Shown here piece by piece: positions 41,290 through 49,694 of a stretch of 64,000 nt of DNA (its first letter is position 1; the number at the start of each line of letters is the position of its first letter). This stretch comes from Pedobacter sp. KBS0701 (lineage in GTDB: Bacteria > Bacteroidota > Bacteroidia > Sphingobacteriales > Sphingobacteriaceae), in contig NZ_CP042171.1 in the NCBI RefSeq assembly GCF_005938645.2, forward strand, positions 3,224,001 to 3,288,000, read 5' to 3'. Below the pieces are notes generated by a model that was given only the letters and a program-made list of their open reading frames with translations, made no database searches and had not been told where the DNA came from. Both the position numbers and the translations under genes were made by a program.

Positions 41290-43050
41290 TTAACTTACCC
41301 TTTTCCCTTTAAGTAACATATTCAACGCATCGTTCAGCGTTCCGGCTTTTTGCACTTCGCCTTCATTTACAAAATAAATTTCATCCGCGTTTTCGATGGT
41401 ATTTAAACGGTGGGCTATAATTACCAATGTTGTTTCTTTCGACAGTTTATTTAAAATACTACCCAAAAGTTGTTCGGTTATGGTATCGATATTTGCTGTA
41501 GCTTCATCAAGAATCAATAATTCAGGATTTCTAAGCACTGCACGCATAAAAGCAATCAGCTGTTTCTGGCCTAAACTGATGCTGTCTGATTCTGAAGTAA
41601 TCTGCGTATTTAGCCCTTCATCAAAAATGGCCAAAAGGGCGTTCAAGTTGGCTTCTTCGATTATTTTTTCCAGCTTTTCATCACTCACGTCTTTATATTG
41701 ACTATTGCCGTATAAAATATTCTCTTTTACGGTTCCGGTAAATAAAAATGGCTCTTGCAGTATAAAACCGATTTTTTGTGTCCTTTCTTCAGCGGAAAAT
41801 GAACGGATGTCTTTTCCATTTAACAAAACTGTGCCTTTTGTAGCATCATATAAACGTGAAATTAATGAAGCCGTTGTGGTTTTTCCACCTCCGGTTGGTC
41901 CAATCAAAGCATAAGTTTTACCCTTTTCGAACCTTAAATTGATGTTATGCAGGATTTCTTTACTATCGTCATAAGAAAAATGAACATTTTTAAACTCAAG
42001 CAAAGCATCCGAAGTAACATTTTCGTCGGCTTTAACCTGTTGTAGGTCGCTCTCTAACGACAGGATTTGCGATATCCTGTCCCAACCAGCCATAGCGACC
42101 TGGAAACTGGTCCAAAGAGCCGCCAGCTGCCTCAGCGGATTATAAAAATTAGTGGTGTAAGAAATATAACTCACCAATAAACCCAGGGTAAAATTGCCCG
42201 TGGAAATTAAATAAATACCAAATAGTAAGGTAATTAATTGCGCAATACTCGATAATAGCCCGTAAACAGGGACAAAAATATTGTTGGCTAAACCCGCACC
42301 AATCGCTGTTTTATAGTTTTCGGTATTGGCTTCATTAAAACGTTTCCTAAAATAATCCCTGCGGTTAAAGGCGATAATTACTTTAAAGTTGTTCAGGCTT
42401 TCCTGTATTTCGGCGCTCATTCCGCCAACACTTTTTAAATTTTTAGCATTTTTTCCTTTTACCCAGGGTGATAAAGCCACTGTAAAAAGAACGATCAACA
42501 CGGCTGGCGAAAGTGTTGCCGCGCCAAGCTCTGGGTTTATCGATAGCAGGAAAATACCGGCACCAATCATGGTTACAATACTACCGATAAACTGCATTAG
42601 GGATTGCGAGAAAAACTGGTTCAGCTTATCTGTATCGTTGTTTACCCTCGAAATCAGATCACCCGCTTTGTTCTGGTTAAAAAACGAAACGGGTAATTCC
42701 TGTAATTTATTAAAAATGGAATTGCGTAAAGTGTATAACATCCGCTGGCCTATTCCGCCCATTAACCTGGTTTGGATGTAACCGGTAACCATGGCCATCA
42801 TGTACATCACCAATAAGATGCCACCAAAAATAAGCACACCATGAAATTGTTTGGTGCGTATATAGGTATCAACCGTATGGCCGACCAATAATGGTCCCAA
42901 AAGCAATAAACCTGAATTTACTAAAATGGCAATCAGCGCCAGCCACAGGTTTTTACGTTCAGCTGAAATGAGTTTAAGCAGGCTTTTCAGCGCTTTATAA
43001 GTCGATTGCTTTTCCTGCTTGCCACTAAGCTGGTTAAGATTGTAGTTCAT
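41290..43050 (-). CDS. ABC exporter half-transporter, subunit with degenerate signature
   Basis: From ATG 43050 (MNYNLNQLSG), 586 residues, overlapping the upstream partner by 17 bases. Six membrane helices lie in about 35-330. In the ATPase domain Walker A is GPTGGGKTTT, Walker B is LLILDEATANID with the catalytic Glu, but the signature is SISLGQKQ instead of LSGGQ. Together with its neighbour's LLLDD Walker B this is the pattern of heterodimeric exporters with one weak ATP site. Drug, lipid or peptide export is likely; the substrate is unknown. Confidence 0.92.
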   Translation of the reverse strand: MNYNLNQLSGKQEKQSTYKALKSLLKLISAERKNLWLALIAILVNSGLLLLGPLLVGHTVDTYIRTKQFHGVLIFGGILLVMYMMAMVTGYIQTRLMGGIGQRMLYTLRNSIFNKLQELPVSFFNQNKAGDLISRVNNDTDKLNQFFSQSLMQFIGSIVTMIGAGIFLLSINPELGAATLSPAVLIVLFTVALSPWVKGKNAKNLKSVGGMSAEIQESLNNFKVIIAFNRRDYFRKRFNEANTENYKTAIGAGLANNIFVPVYGLLSSIAQLITLLFGIYLISTGNFTLGLLVSYISYTTNFYNPLRQLAALWTSFQVAMAGWDRISQILSLESDLQQVKADENVTSDALLEFKNVHFSYDDSKEILHNINLRFEKGKTYALIGPTGGGKTTTASLISRLYDATKGTVLLNGKDIRSFSAEERTQKIGFILQEPFLFTGTVKENILYGNSQYKDVSDEKLEKIIEEANLNALLAIFDEGLNTQITSESDSISLGQKQLIAFMRAVLRNPELLILDEATANIDTITEQLLGSILNKLSKETTLVIIAHRLNTIENADEIYFVNEGEVQKAGTLNDALNMLLKGKRVS

Positions 43051-44770
43051 AATTACTGGTGCTCTGTTGTGAATTGTAAATCTGAACATATTCAGGACTG
43101 CTTTTCAGCAATTCCTGATGGGTTCCTTCTGCAATGATTTCGCCCTGCATCAGCAAGATCACTTTGTCGTAATGTTCAACAGAAGCTATTTTTTGGGTAA
43201 TAGAAAGTAAAGTTAAGCCCGGATAATTCTGCTGGATGTTCTCCAAAATTCTCTTCTCCGTATCGGTGTCCACACGTGCGGTAAAATCATCCAGTAATAA
43301 AATCTTCGGATTTACAGCTAGGGCTCTTGCTAACATAATCCGCTGTTTTTGTCCTCCCGAAAGGCTATTCCCCCGTTCCGAAACAATCGTATTTAATTGA
43401 TCGGGCAAAGCATCTACAAAATCCTTAAGTTCGGCAGTAGCAATGGCTTTCACTAGAGATTCATCTGTAACGGTATCGCTAAAGGCAATATTTTCCCTGA
43501 TGCTCATGTTAAACATGATGCTATCCTGAAACACAAAACCAACCTGTTTATGAAAATCCTCCTGGTCATATTGCTTAATATCCTGACCATCAAACAATAC
43601 CGCTCCCGAATCGGCTTCGATCAAACCTGTTAAAATATAAAGCAACTGTGTTTTACCGGCAGCCGTAGGACCGATAATTGCTGTTTTCGAACCTGCCCTG
43701 GCAGAAAATGAAATGGATTTTAAAACTGGTTTTTGCCCAAAGTTTAAATTTATATCTTTCACTTCCACATCGCCCTTTAACTGTGAAGTTAATGTACCAG
43801 GATGATTGATCTCTGCCGCATTGAGCACACTTTCAATCCTTTGGTAAGAAGCTGTAGCCTGTGCAATAACATTGCTCATAAAACCGATTACCAAAATGGG
43901 AAATATAATGAGTGTAAGGTAACTGCTAAAAGCGGTAAACTCTCCCAGGCTCATCGAATTGGTAATTACAAAATGACCACCAAGCACTAAAATGCACAAA
44001 CCAGATAAATTGGCTGTAAAAACTATAACCGGGATCAAGGCTGCAAACATGCGCAGAATGGATATTCCTAAATCTCTCGCTTTGGCATTCGCATCTATAA
44101 ATTTATGGTATTCTAAAGCTTGCGAATGAATTACCCGGATTAATGCCGAGCCTAAAATGCTTTCGCTGATTACCTTGTTTAACCAATCGATCACTTCCCT
44201 GCTTTTTTTGAAAAGCACTTTTACCTTACTTAACACATAAAAGAACGCGCCGCCAATAATGGGCACAATCGCAATTACACAAAGTGCCAGTTTCCAGTTA
44301 ATCATTAGTAGCAGGATGCTTGCCCCAACAATTAAAAATATAGACGAGCAGATAGAAACAATAGCCTGCGAAACAAACATTTTAATCGAATCGGCATCTG
44401 CAGTAAGGTTAGTTAGCAGTTTTGAAGGGTTAGCCTGAATAACATAGGCATGGTTTTGTCTCGAAATCTGATCAGATAACCTTGTTCTTAAATCTCTTGC
44501 CACACGTTCAGAAGCATAGGTTTGCACAATGCTCTGCAAATAAGTAAAAATAAATACCAGAACAATGGCCAGCGAAAACTGAAGCAGTATGGATTGAAGA
44601 TTAAAAGTTTTGTTGGTGTAAGAATCGATACCACTGGCAATAATCTTCGGTAAGAGTAAATTGATACCGTTACTGAGCAACGCAAACAGAATCAGCATAA
44701 AAATTAAGCCCCTGTAGTTTCCAAGTAAATTGAAAATACTCGGCTTTTTGGCTTCTTTGGTTTTTTCCAT
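43034..44770 (-). CDS. ABC exporter half-transporter, subunit with Asp at the catalytic Glu position
   Basis: A 578-residue half-transporter with six membrane helices (about 18-310). The ATPase has Walker A GPTAAGKTQ, a canonical LSGGQKQRIMLARAL signature and Walker B LLLDDFTARVD, where Asp replaces the catalytic Glu. This subunit therefore gives the weak site its Walker B and the strong site its signature. It is the first gene of the pair, with a -7 box at 44803-44810. Confidence 0.92.
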   Translation of the reverse strand: MEKTKEAKKPSIFNLLGNYRGLIFMLILFALLSNGINLLLPKIIASGIDSYTNKTFNLQSILLQFSLAIVLVFIFTYLQSIVQTYASERVARDLRTRLSDQISRQNHAYVIQANPSKLLTNLTADADSIKMFVSQAIVSICSSIFLIVGASILLLMINWKLALCVIAIVPIIGGAFFYVLSKVKVLFKKSREVIDWLNKVISESILGSALIRVIHSQALEYHKFIDANAKARDLGISILRMFAALIPVIVFTANLSGLCILVLGGHFVITNSMSLGEFTAFSSYLTLIIFPILVIGFMSNVIAQATASYQRIESVLNAAEINHPGTLTSQLKGDVEVKDINLNFGQKPVLKSISFSARAGSKTAIIGPTAAGKTQLLYILTGLIEADSGAVLFDGQDIKQYDQEDFHKQVGFVFQDSIMFNMSIRENIAFSDTVTDESLVKAIATAELKDFVDALPDQLNTIVSERGNSLSGGQKQRIMLARALAVNPKILLLDDFTARVDTDTEKRILENIQQNYPGLTLLSITQKIASVEHYDKVILLMQGEIIAEGTHQELLKSSPEYVQIYNSQQSTSNYELQS

Positions 44771-44802
44771 ATCAATGAGAAGATACCTTAAATTGTAGGT
44801 TC

Positions 44803-44810
44803 CAAATTTA
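44803..44810 (-). promoter_or_regulatory. -7 box TAAATTTG upstream of the heterodimeric ABC operon
   Basis: The minus strand reads TAAATTTG (TAnnTTTG), 32 bases before the ATG at 44770, leaving a leader of about 25 bases. Confidence 0.45.
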
Positions 44811-44917
44811 GCCGAAAGAAATGATTAAATGACTGAAATTATTGAATTAGAGAATGTAATTTATTCGAGGGATATTCTCAGTCGATAATTCAATCATTCT
44901 CTAATTCAATAATTATC

Positions 44918-45520
44918 CTACTTGCTCTCCTTCAAAACCATATCAATAGTAATGGCAGTCGCCACAATTGCCACTTTTTGACTGCTTTCTGCATAACTGG
45001 GATCAATAGAAACATTGTATTTATCTGCAGTGGTAAAAACCTCTTTCAAAGCGCCAGCCCATTTTTTACTTATTTTGCCCATTTCGGCACCTGCATTATT
45101 GGTGATAGTAAAATTCCAGGCCTTCCAATCGCCTGATATTTTTGCAATCTCCTCTCCTGAAGTTGGACTGGAAATAGTAAAAGTTGGTTTAAAGAGTTTA
45201 AATTTTTGTTTAATAATACCCACCTCAACACCAAGGGGATCGGTAACAATAATTTTCGACATCCAAAATGTCCAGCCTCTTGTAATGGTCGCCTGCAACT
45301 GATCGTTGGTGTCGGTAATTTCTAATTTAAAAGGCATCATGCGCTTATCAACTAATAAGGTTAAAACCTTGTGCCAGCCAGAAATGCGTTGTTTAATAAT
45401 CCCGATCTGTACGCCCTGATCGTTGTAAACTTTGTATTCGTTCGCAAACTTTAAAAAGTTTACTTTCTCATCAATAAAATATTCGTCGCTTAAAAAAAAT
45501 GGAGGAATCTGCTTGTTCAT
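44918..45520 (-). CDS. LURP-one-related / scramblase-like (Tubby-fold) protein
   Basis: A 200-residue protein built of repeated beta-hairpin units: FLKFANEYKVYNDQGVQIGIIKQRIS, PFKLEITDTNDQLQATITRGWTF, KIIVTDPLGVEVGIIKQKF and FTISSPTSGEEIAKISGDWKAWNFTITNNAGAEMGKISKKW. It ends with a hydrophobic IVATAITIDMVL helix. This is the LURP-one/phospholipid-scramblase barrel with its central C-terminal helix. Bacterial members have no established function. It stands alone with no signal peptide. Confidence 0.78.
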   Translation of the reverse strand: MNKQIPPFFLSDEYFIDEKVNFLKFANEYKVYNDQGVQIGIIKQRISGWHKVLTLLVDKRMMPFKLEITDTNDQLQATITRGWTFWMSKIIVTDPLGVEVGIIKQKFKLFKPTFTISSPTSGEEIAKISGDWKAWNFTITNNAGAEMGKISKKWAGALKEVFTTADKYNVSIDPSYAESSQKVAIVATAITIDMVLKESK

Positions 45521-45609
45521 ATTGTAGATTTAATGTTAGATAAGTGGCTAAAATATATATTTTTTTTCATTCCCATTTGAAGTAGCTGCATTCTGCAGCT
45601 TGTTGCCAT

Positions 45610-45838
45610 CCTGAGGAATAATTTATTATATAAAAATCAATATGATTAACAGAAATTAATCTATTCATAAAAATCCCTCTCTAGTTGCTGTCATTTCGAG
45701 CGGAGTGCTACCTGTATCGATTTTACATCGGTAACGCAGTCAAGAACCATGTAGTGCCCAGTGAAGCTAAATCTGTTTCGATAGATCTCTCCATTTCGCT
45801 GCGCTTCATCCGATAACTATCGGATCGAAATGACGGCG
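45610..45838. repeat. Long dispersed repeat, copy 2 (~230 bp)
   Basis: Same block order as 39821-40011, with the added ends TGTCATTTCGAGC and ATCGGATCGAAATGACGGCG that pair with each other, and an inner CGATAACTATCGG hairpin. The extra 38 bp relative to copy 1 lie mostly in the tail. Confidence 0.65.
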
Positions 45839-45959
45839 ATTTTTTAAATCTGTCATTGATAGCCTATTTAACGGGCCACGGATGCACAGATTAACACGGA
45901 GGCATTTGTGCAATATGCCAAACCAATGAACAAATGATCAATGAACCAATAAACATTGC

Positions 45960-45967
45960 TACCTTTG
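45960..45967 (+). promoter_or_regulatory. -7 box TACCTTTG of the CvfB-like gene
   Basis: TACCTTTG fits TAnnTTTG and lies 40 bases before ATG 46008, giving a leader of about 35 bases. Confidence 0.45.
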
Positions 45968-46007
45968 CAATAAAAGCCATTGAAGAAAATGGTTAAACCC
46001 CAATAAA

Positions 46008-46853
46008 ATGATTGAAATAGGAAAATACAACGAGTTAAGAATTTTAAGCAAAACAGAAGCTGGATTAAACTTAACTGACGGCGATAAACTGGTCATTCTG
46101 CCTTACCAATACGTTCCGAATGGTGTAGAAATTGGCGATAACATTAATGTATTTGTGTTTGTACAGAAAGATGGCCGCTTAACCGGAACCACCCAGAAAG
46201 CTTATGCTGAAGTGGGCGATTTTGCTTTTTTGAAAGTGGTTTCTGATGGTGATGATGGCGTTTTTATGGACCTCGGTATTGATAAAGATGTATATGTGCC
46301 AGATCGTGAGCAAAAAAGGCCAATGCAAAAAGGCTATAAATATGTGGTTTACCTGTATTTAGACGAAAGTAATGATCGCCTGTTGGCTTCTTCTAAACTA
46401 TATGATTTTGTTGAAGAAGATGGCTTTGATTTTGAAGAAGGTGATGAAGTAAGCTTGCTAATCACAGAAGAAACAGACCTTGGTTATAATGCCATTATCA
46501 ACAATACTTATATCGGTTTGCTTTACAATAACGAGGTTTTCGATAATGTTCAACCTGGCGAAATGCGCAAGGGCTGGATCAAGAAAATCCGCGTGGAAGG
46601 CAAGATCGATTTAACCTTACAACCAAGCGGTTACGGCCATATCCTCGATTCGAAAGAAATGGTCTTAAGGGAGCTAAAAAAGAGTGATGGTGTGATCAAA
46701 CTGGGCGATAAAAGTTCTCCTGAAGATATTTATCACCGTTTCCAGATTAGTAAAAGTGCTTTTAAGAAAACAATCGGATCATTGTATAAAGAACGTTTAA
46801 TCGTACTTTCTGATGATTCGATCAGATTGCTGACAGATGAAGACGCTGAATAG
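46008..46853 (+). CDS. CvfB-like S1 RNA-binding protein
   Basis: A 281-residue protein with an N-terminal S1-like strand set (MIEIGKYNELRILSKTEAGLNL), a second S1 domain (KVVSDGDDGVFMDLGIDKDVYVP), a third (EEGDEVSLLITEETDLGYNAIINNTYIGLLYNNEVF), and a C-terminal winged helix (SPEDIYHRFQISKSAFKKTIGSLYKERLI). This is the CvfB/YitL architecture, known to bind RNA and influence virulence gene expression in Firmicutes. A housekeeping RNA role is likely here. Confidence 0.88.
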   Translation: MIEIGKYNELRILSKTEAGLNLTDGDKLVILPYQYVPNGVEIGDNINVFVFVQKDGRLTGTTQKAYAEVGDFAFLKVVSDGDDGVFMDLGIDKDVYVPDREQKRPMQKGYKYVVYLYLDESNDRLLASSKLYDFVEEDGFDFEEGDEVSLLITEETDLGYNAIINNTYIGLLYNNEVFDNVQPGEMRKGWIKKIRVEGKIDLTLQPSGYGHILDSKEMVLRELKKSDGVIKLGDKSSPEDIYHRFQISKSAFKKTIGSLYKERLIVLSDDSIRLLTDEDAE

Positions 46854-46872
46854 TAATAAAATAACATAAAAA

Positions 46873-46960
46873 TCGTCATTTCGATCCGATAGCCATAGGA
46901 TGGAGTGAAACGGAATGAAGAAATCTGCTCATAGATCTCTCCTCTACGGTCGAGATGACG
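46873..46960. repeat. GTCATTTCGA-type repeat after the CvfB-like gene
   Basis: CGTCATTTCGAtCC at the left pairs with GGTCGAGATGACG at the right; the middle contains the shared GAAGAAATCTGC and ATAGATCTCTCC blocks. A partial member (GTCATCCTGAGCGGAGTCGAAGGACC) follows at about 47032-47060. Confidence 0.6.
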
Positions 46961-47117
46961 AAACTTGTTACTAGCCAGGAAAACACAGATTAACACTGGA
47001 TAGATCTCTGATCAGTTACTTTACTCGCTTTGTCATCCTGAGCGGAGTCGAAGGACCTACGCGCTACAGTTGAGATAAAAAGAGTTGCTTTGTGCCTTCA
47101 TGCCTTTTTGGTAAAAT

Positions 47118-47792
47118 CTAATTCAAATTAAACTTCTCACTCTGAATTTTCACTGCATTAGAAGCCGAAACAATGGCCACAATCATAATTCCGATCACAA
47201 TGGCCAAAATCACCTGTAAAGTGGAGTAAACCTTGGTTCCTGAAACAAAAATTTCCGATCCTTTAATCAACTCGTTCCCAACTTTAGATTGTATTTTAAT
47301 GAGCGCAGAAAGTTTAGCTAAAGTCTGTTTTGCTGCATTCCTACCCATTGACTCATAAATTATCTTACCCTCTGTGCCAGCCATGTTCAAAATTTTAGCC
47401 TCCAATCCTTGCTGAACAGTTATTGCCTTTTTAAGGTCGTTTAGAAAGCTTTTCTCCTGCTTTACCAATAAAGTAAGTTCGTATTTGTTAATTACCGAAT
47501 CTATTTTACGGTTATGCTTATTCATTTTAATCATACCAGTTGAGGGATGAACAGCACCATTGCCCAACAATATCTCTTGAAGGATCTCATTTTTATAATG
47601 CAGATTTTCGGCAATAAAATATAAGTCTGTTGCCGGTACAAGCCTGTCATTGTACATTGAAATAAAAGATTCATTAATCTTTTCTACACTTTTATCTTCC
47701 AAAAAACGAATTAATAAGGTGCAGCACATGATACAGAAAAGCAGGAAAGCGATTTTTAACTTATTTTTAAGACTAAAGGCAAATTTCATCAT
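47118..47792 (-). CDS. Membrane four-helix-bundle sensor domain without signalling domain
   Basis: A 224-residue protein with an N-terminal membrane helix (LKIAFLLFCIMCCTLLIRFLE), a periplasmic helical region of about 160 residues with the MCP-type four-helix-bundle signature (ESFISMYNDRLVPATDLYFIAENLHYKNEIL), and a second membrane helix (LQVILAIVIGIMIVAIVSA) only about a dozen residues from the C-terminus. Receptors with this domain continue into HAMP and signalling domains; here nothing follows. It may be a small-ligand binding partner of another protein or a shortened receptor. Confidence 0.7.
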   Translation of the reverse strand: MMKFAFSLKNKLKIAFLLFCIMCCTLLIRFLEDKSVEKINESFISMYNDRLVPATDLYFIAENLHYKNEILQEILLGNGAVHPSTGMIKMNKHNRKIDSVINKYELTLLVKQEKSFLNDLKKAITVQQGLEAKILNMAGTEGKIIYESMGRNAAKQTLAKLSALIKIQSKVGNELIKGSEIFVSGTKVYSTLQVILAIVIGIMIVAIVSASNAVKIQSEKFNLN

Positions 47793-47840
47793 ATAATTCG
47801 GTTAGTATGTTCGATCATAGTGATTATCTCATTTTGATTA

Positions 47841-47951
47841 TGCACCACAAAGGCACGAAAAAACAAAGAAATAACTTTATGGCTAACTTATTTAACTTGT
47901 ACAGCACGAGAACAAAAAATTGTGCCTTAGTGTCTTCGTGGTTATTTTCAT
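47841..47951. repeat. CACAAAGGCAC inverted repeat upstream of the sensor gene
   Basis: ACCACAAAGGCACGAAAAAAC on the left is matched by GTGCCTTAGTGTCTTCGTGGT on the right, about 60 bases apart. It belongs to the ACCACAAAGGCACAAAG family that also forms the tandem array at 50952-51700. Confidence 0.5.
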
Positions 47952-49385
47952 CTAAAAGTAATCCTCCTGCGCCGTCTTCGCAAAAAGCTGTGGCGCAAAA
48001 TTGACTAAATATAACTCTTTTTTCGCACGGGTTACTGCAGTATATAACCAGCGTAGAAAATCAAGATCAATCATTTCTTCTGTAAGATAACCCTGGTCAG
48101 CAAAAACAGCATCCCACTGTCCACCCTGTGCTTTATGACAGGTTACCGCATAAGCAAACTTAATTTGCAGGGCGTTATAAAAAGGATCGGCTTTTATGGC
48201 CAACATCCGTTGCCGTTTATTGGCAATATGCTCATAATCTTCATTAAGCCCGTCAAAAAGCTTCTTATTTTGTTCGTAAGGCAGATTTGCACTTTCTAAA
48301 TTGAGCGTATCCAGCATGACTTTACAGCTAATCTGTCCTGCCGCCGGAAAATCCATAAACTCTAAAGTTGCATCGGCAAAGCGGAAGCCATAACGTTCTT
48401 CCTCTCCCCTTACGCGGATCACTTTCGCCATATCGCCATTGGCAATAAAAGCAGTATCCTCGTTCTCAGGCAGCCAGAAATAATTATTACGCACCACCAT
48501 AATCTGATCGCCCCCTGTTAACTCCTCTTCACGGTATAACAATCTCGCCCTGATTTGCTGGTTATACACATTGGCCGATTTATTGGAACGGCAAACCACC
48601 AGGGTATTTTCCATGCCGAATTTGCGGTAAGCATACTCCAGGCCTTCTACCAGGCGTGCACCGGCCATGTTATAAATATCAGTGTAGTTTTTAGTCAGGA
48701 ATTTAGGTAATGGATTTTCAGGATTTTTGGCAATCTGGTTTCGCAGCATCGTGGCATTAGCCAAAATTCCAGATTTTTTTCCCTGCCTAACCACTTCTTT
48801 GAGTTCAACCGACGAAACGGTTAAGGCAAATTTATCTTTAAGATATTGTTCGTTCAATGCCGGACTATCTAAACTCCCCACAGGAGGCAATTGTGCGGTA
48901 TCGCCCACAAAAAGCAGGAAACAGTTTTTAGTATTGTATACAAATTCGAGCAGATCCCTTAAGATCGAAGAGCCTGTTTCATTAAATTCATCAGCAATCA
49001 TCGAAGCCTCATCAATGATAAAAAGCGTATTCTCGGAGAGATTTGGGGCCAGCTGGAACTGCATTTCGGGCGATGCTGCTGAACGTTTCCGGTAAATCCG
49101 TTTATGTATGGTTAACGCTTTTCTGTACGAATACTGGCTCATAACCTTTGCCGCCCTTCCGGTTTGTGCAAGCAATTCGCTACGCAGGTTAAATTTAGCC
49201 AGCACCTTAACCAGGGCCGCTACAGAAGTAGTTTTACCCGTACCTGCATAACCTTTTAATACAAAACAGCGGTATTCATCCTCCTGTTGCAAAAACACCG
49301 ACATCCGCTCGCAAAAAAGCAACTGCTCTTTGGTTGGTGTATGCTCGTATGCTGAGGCAATAAGCTGGCTTTTATCCTGGATCAT
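47952..49385 (-). CDS. RecD-like superfamily 1B DNA helicase / AAA ATPase
   Basis: A 477-residue helicase. Walker A is GYAGTGKTT (about 44-52), motif II is LFIIDEASMI, motif III is FVGDTAQLPPVG, motif V/VI regions are FAYAVTCHKAQGGQWDAVF and LYTAVTRAKKELYLV. The layout matches short RecD-like helicases common in Bacteroidota, without RecB or RecC nearby. It unwinds DNA 5' to 3', probably in repair. No inactivating changes were seen. Confidence 0.9.
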   Translation of the reverse strand: MIQDKSQLIASAYEHTPTKEQLLFCERMSVFLQQEDEYRCFVLKGYAGTGKTTSVAALVKVLAKFNLRSELLAQTGRAAKVMSQYSYRKALTIHKRIYRKRSAASPEMQFQLAPNLSENTLFIIDEASMIADEFNETGSSILRDLLEFVYNTKNCFLLFVGDTAQLPPVGSLDSPALNEQYLKDKFALTVSSVELKEVVRQGKKSGILANATMLRNQIAKNPENPLPKFLTKNYTDIYNMAGARLVEGLEYAYRKFGMENTLVVCRSNKSANVYNQQIRARLLYREEELTGGDQIMVVRNNYFWLPENEDTAFIANGDMAKVIRVRGEEERYGFRFADATLEFMDFPAAGQISCKVMLDTLNLESANLPYEQNKKLFDGLNEDYEHIANKRQRMLAIKADPFYNALQIKFAYAVTCHKAQGGQWDAVFADQGYLTEEMIDLDFLRWLYTAVTRAKKELYLVNFAPQLFAKTAQEDYF

Positions 49386-49694
49386 TTAAGGCTAATTTCT
49401 GAATGGTTAATTGGTTAACTGACTTTGAACTATTACTGGTTTATTTGGTAACTGAAAACTTTCAACTGAAAAATGGGTTAACTGTTTACCGCTACCGTTC
49501 TAAAAAACAATCTTTTTTTGTTTTGAAAAGCAATTGCAATGCTAATCGGTTACGATAGTCCGTCTTTCCGCTATATCCCCGATGAAAAAATCGGGGGATG
49601 CCGCTGCAATACGGTTTAGGTGGCAAAGGTAATGCTCTTTTCTAAGTGCTCCTTATCTCAACAATAAAACAATGTAAAAATTAAGCAATTTAAA
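49386..49694. other. 309-bp gap with a CCCCGATGA/ATCGGGGG hairpin
   Basis: No gene. TATCCCCGATGAAAAAATCG with GGGGAT forms a hairpin (CCCCGAT with ATCGGGG, about 49576-49597) within a segment that resembles the dispersed TCGCTATATCCCCGATGAA-type repeats. The rest is AT-rich and unremarkable. Confidence 0.4.

Larger units (their letters stand above)
45521..46007. other. 487-bp gap with repeat and promoter
   Basis: No gene. It contains the long repeat at 45610-45838, a CACGGATGCACAGATTAACACGGA tract near 45881-45901 (a dispersed motif shared with 5820 and 54015), and the -7 box of the CvfB-like gene at 45960-45967. Confidence 0.5.
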
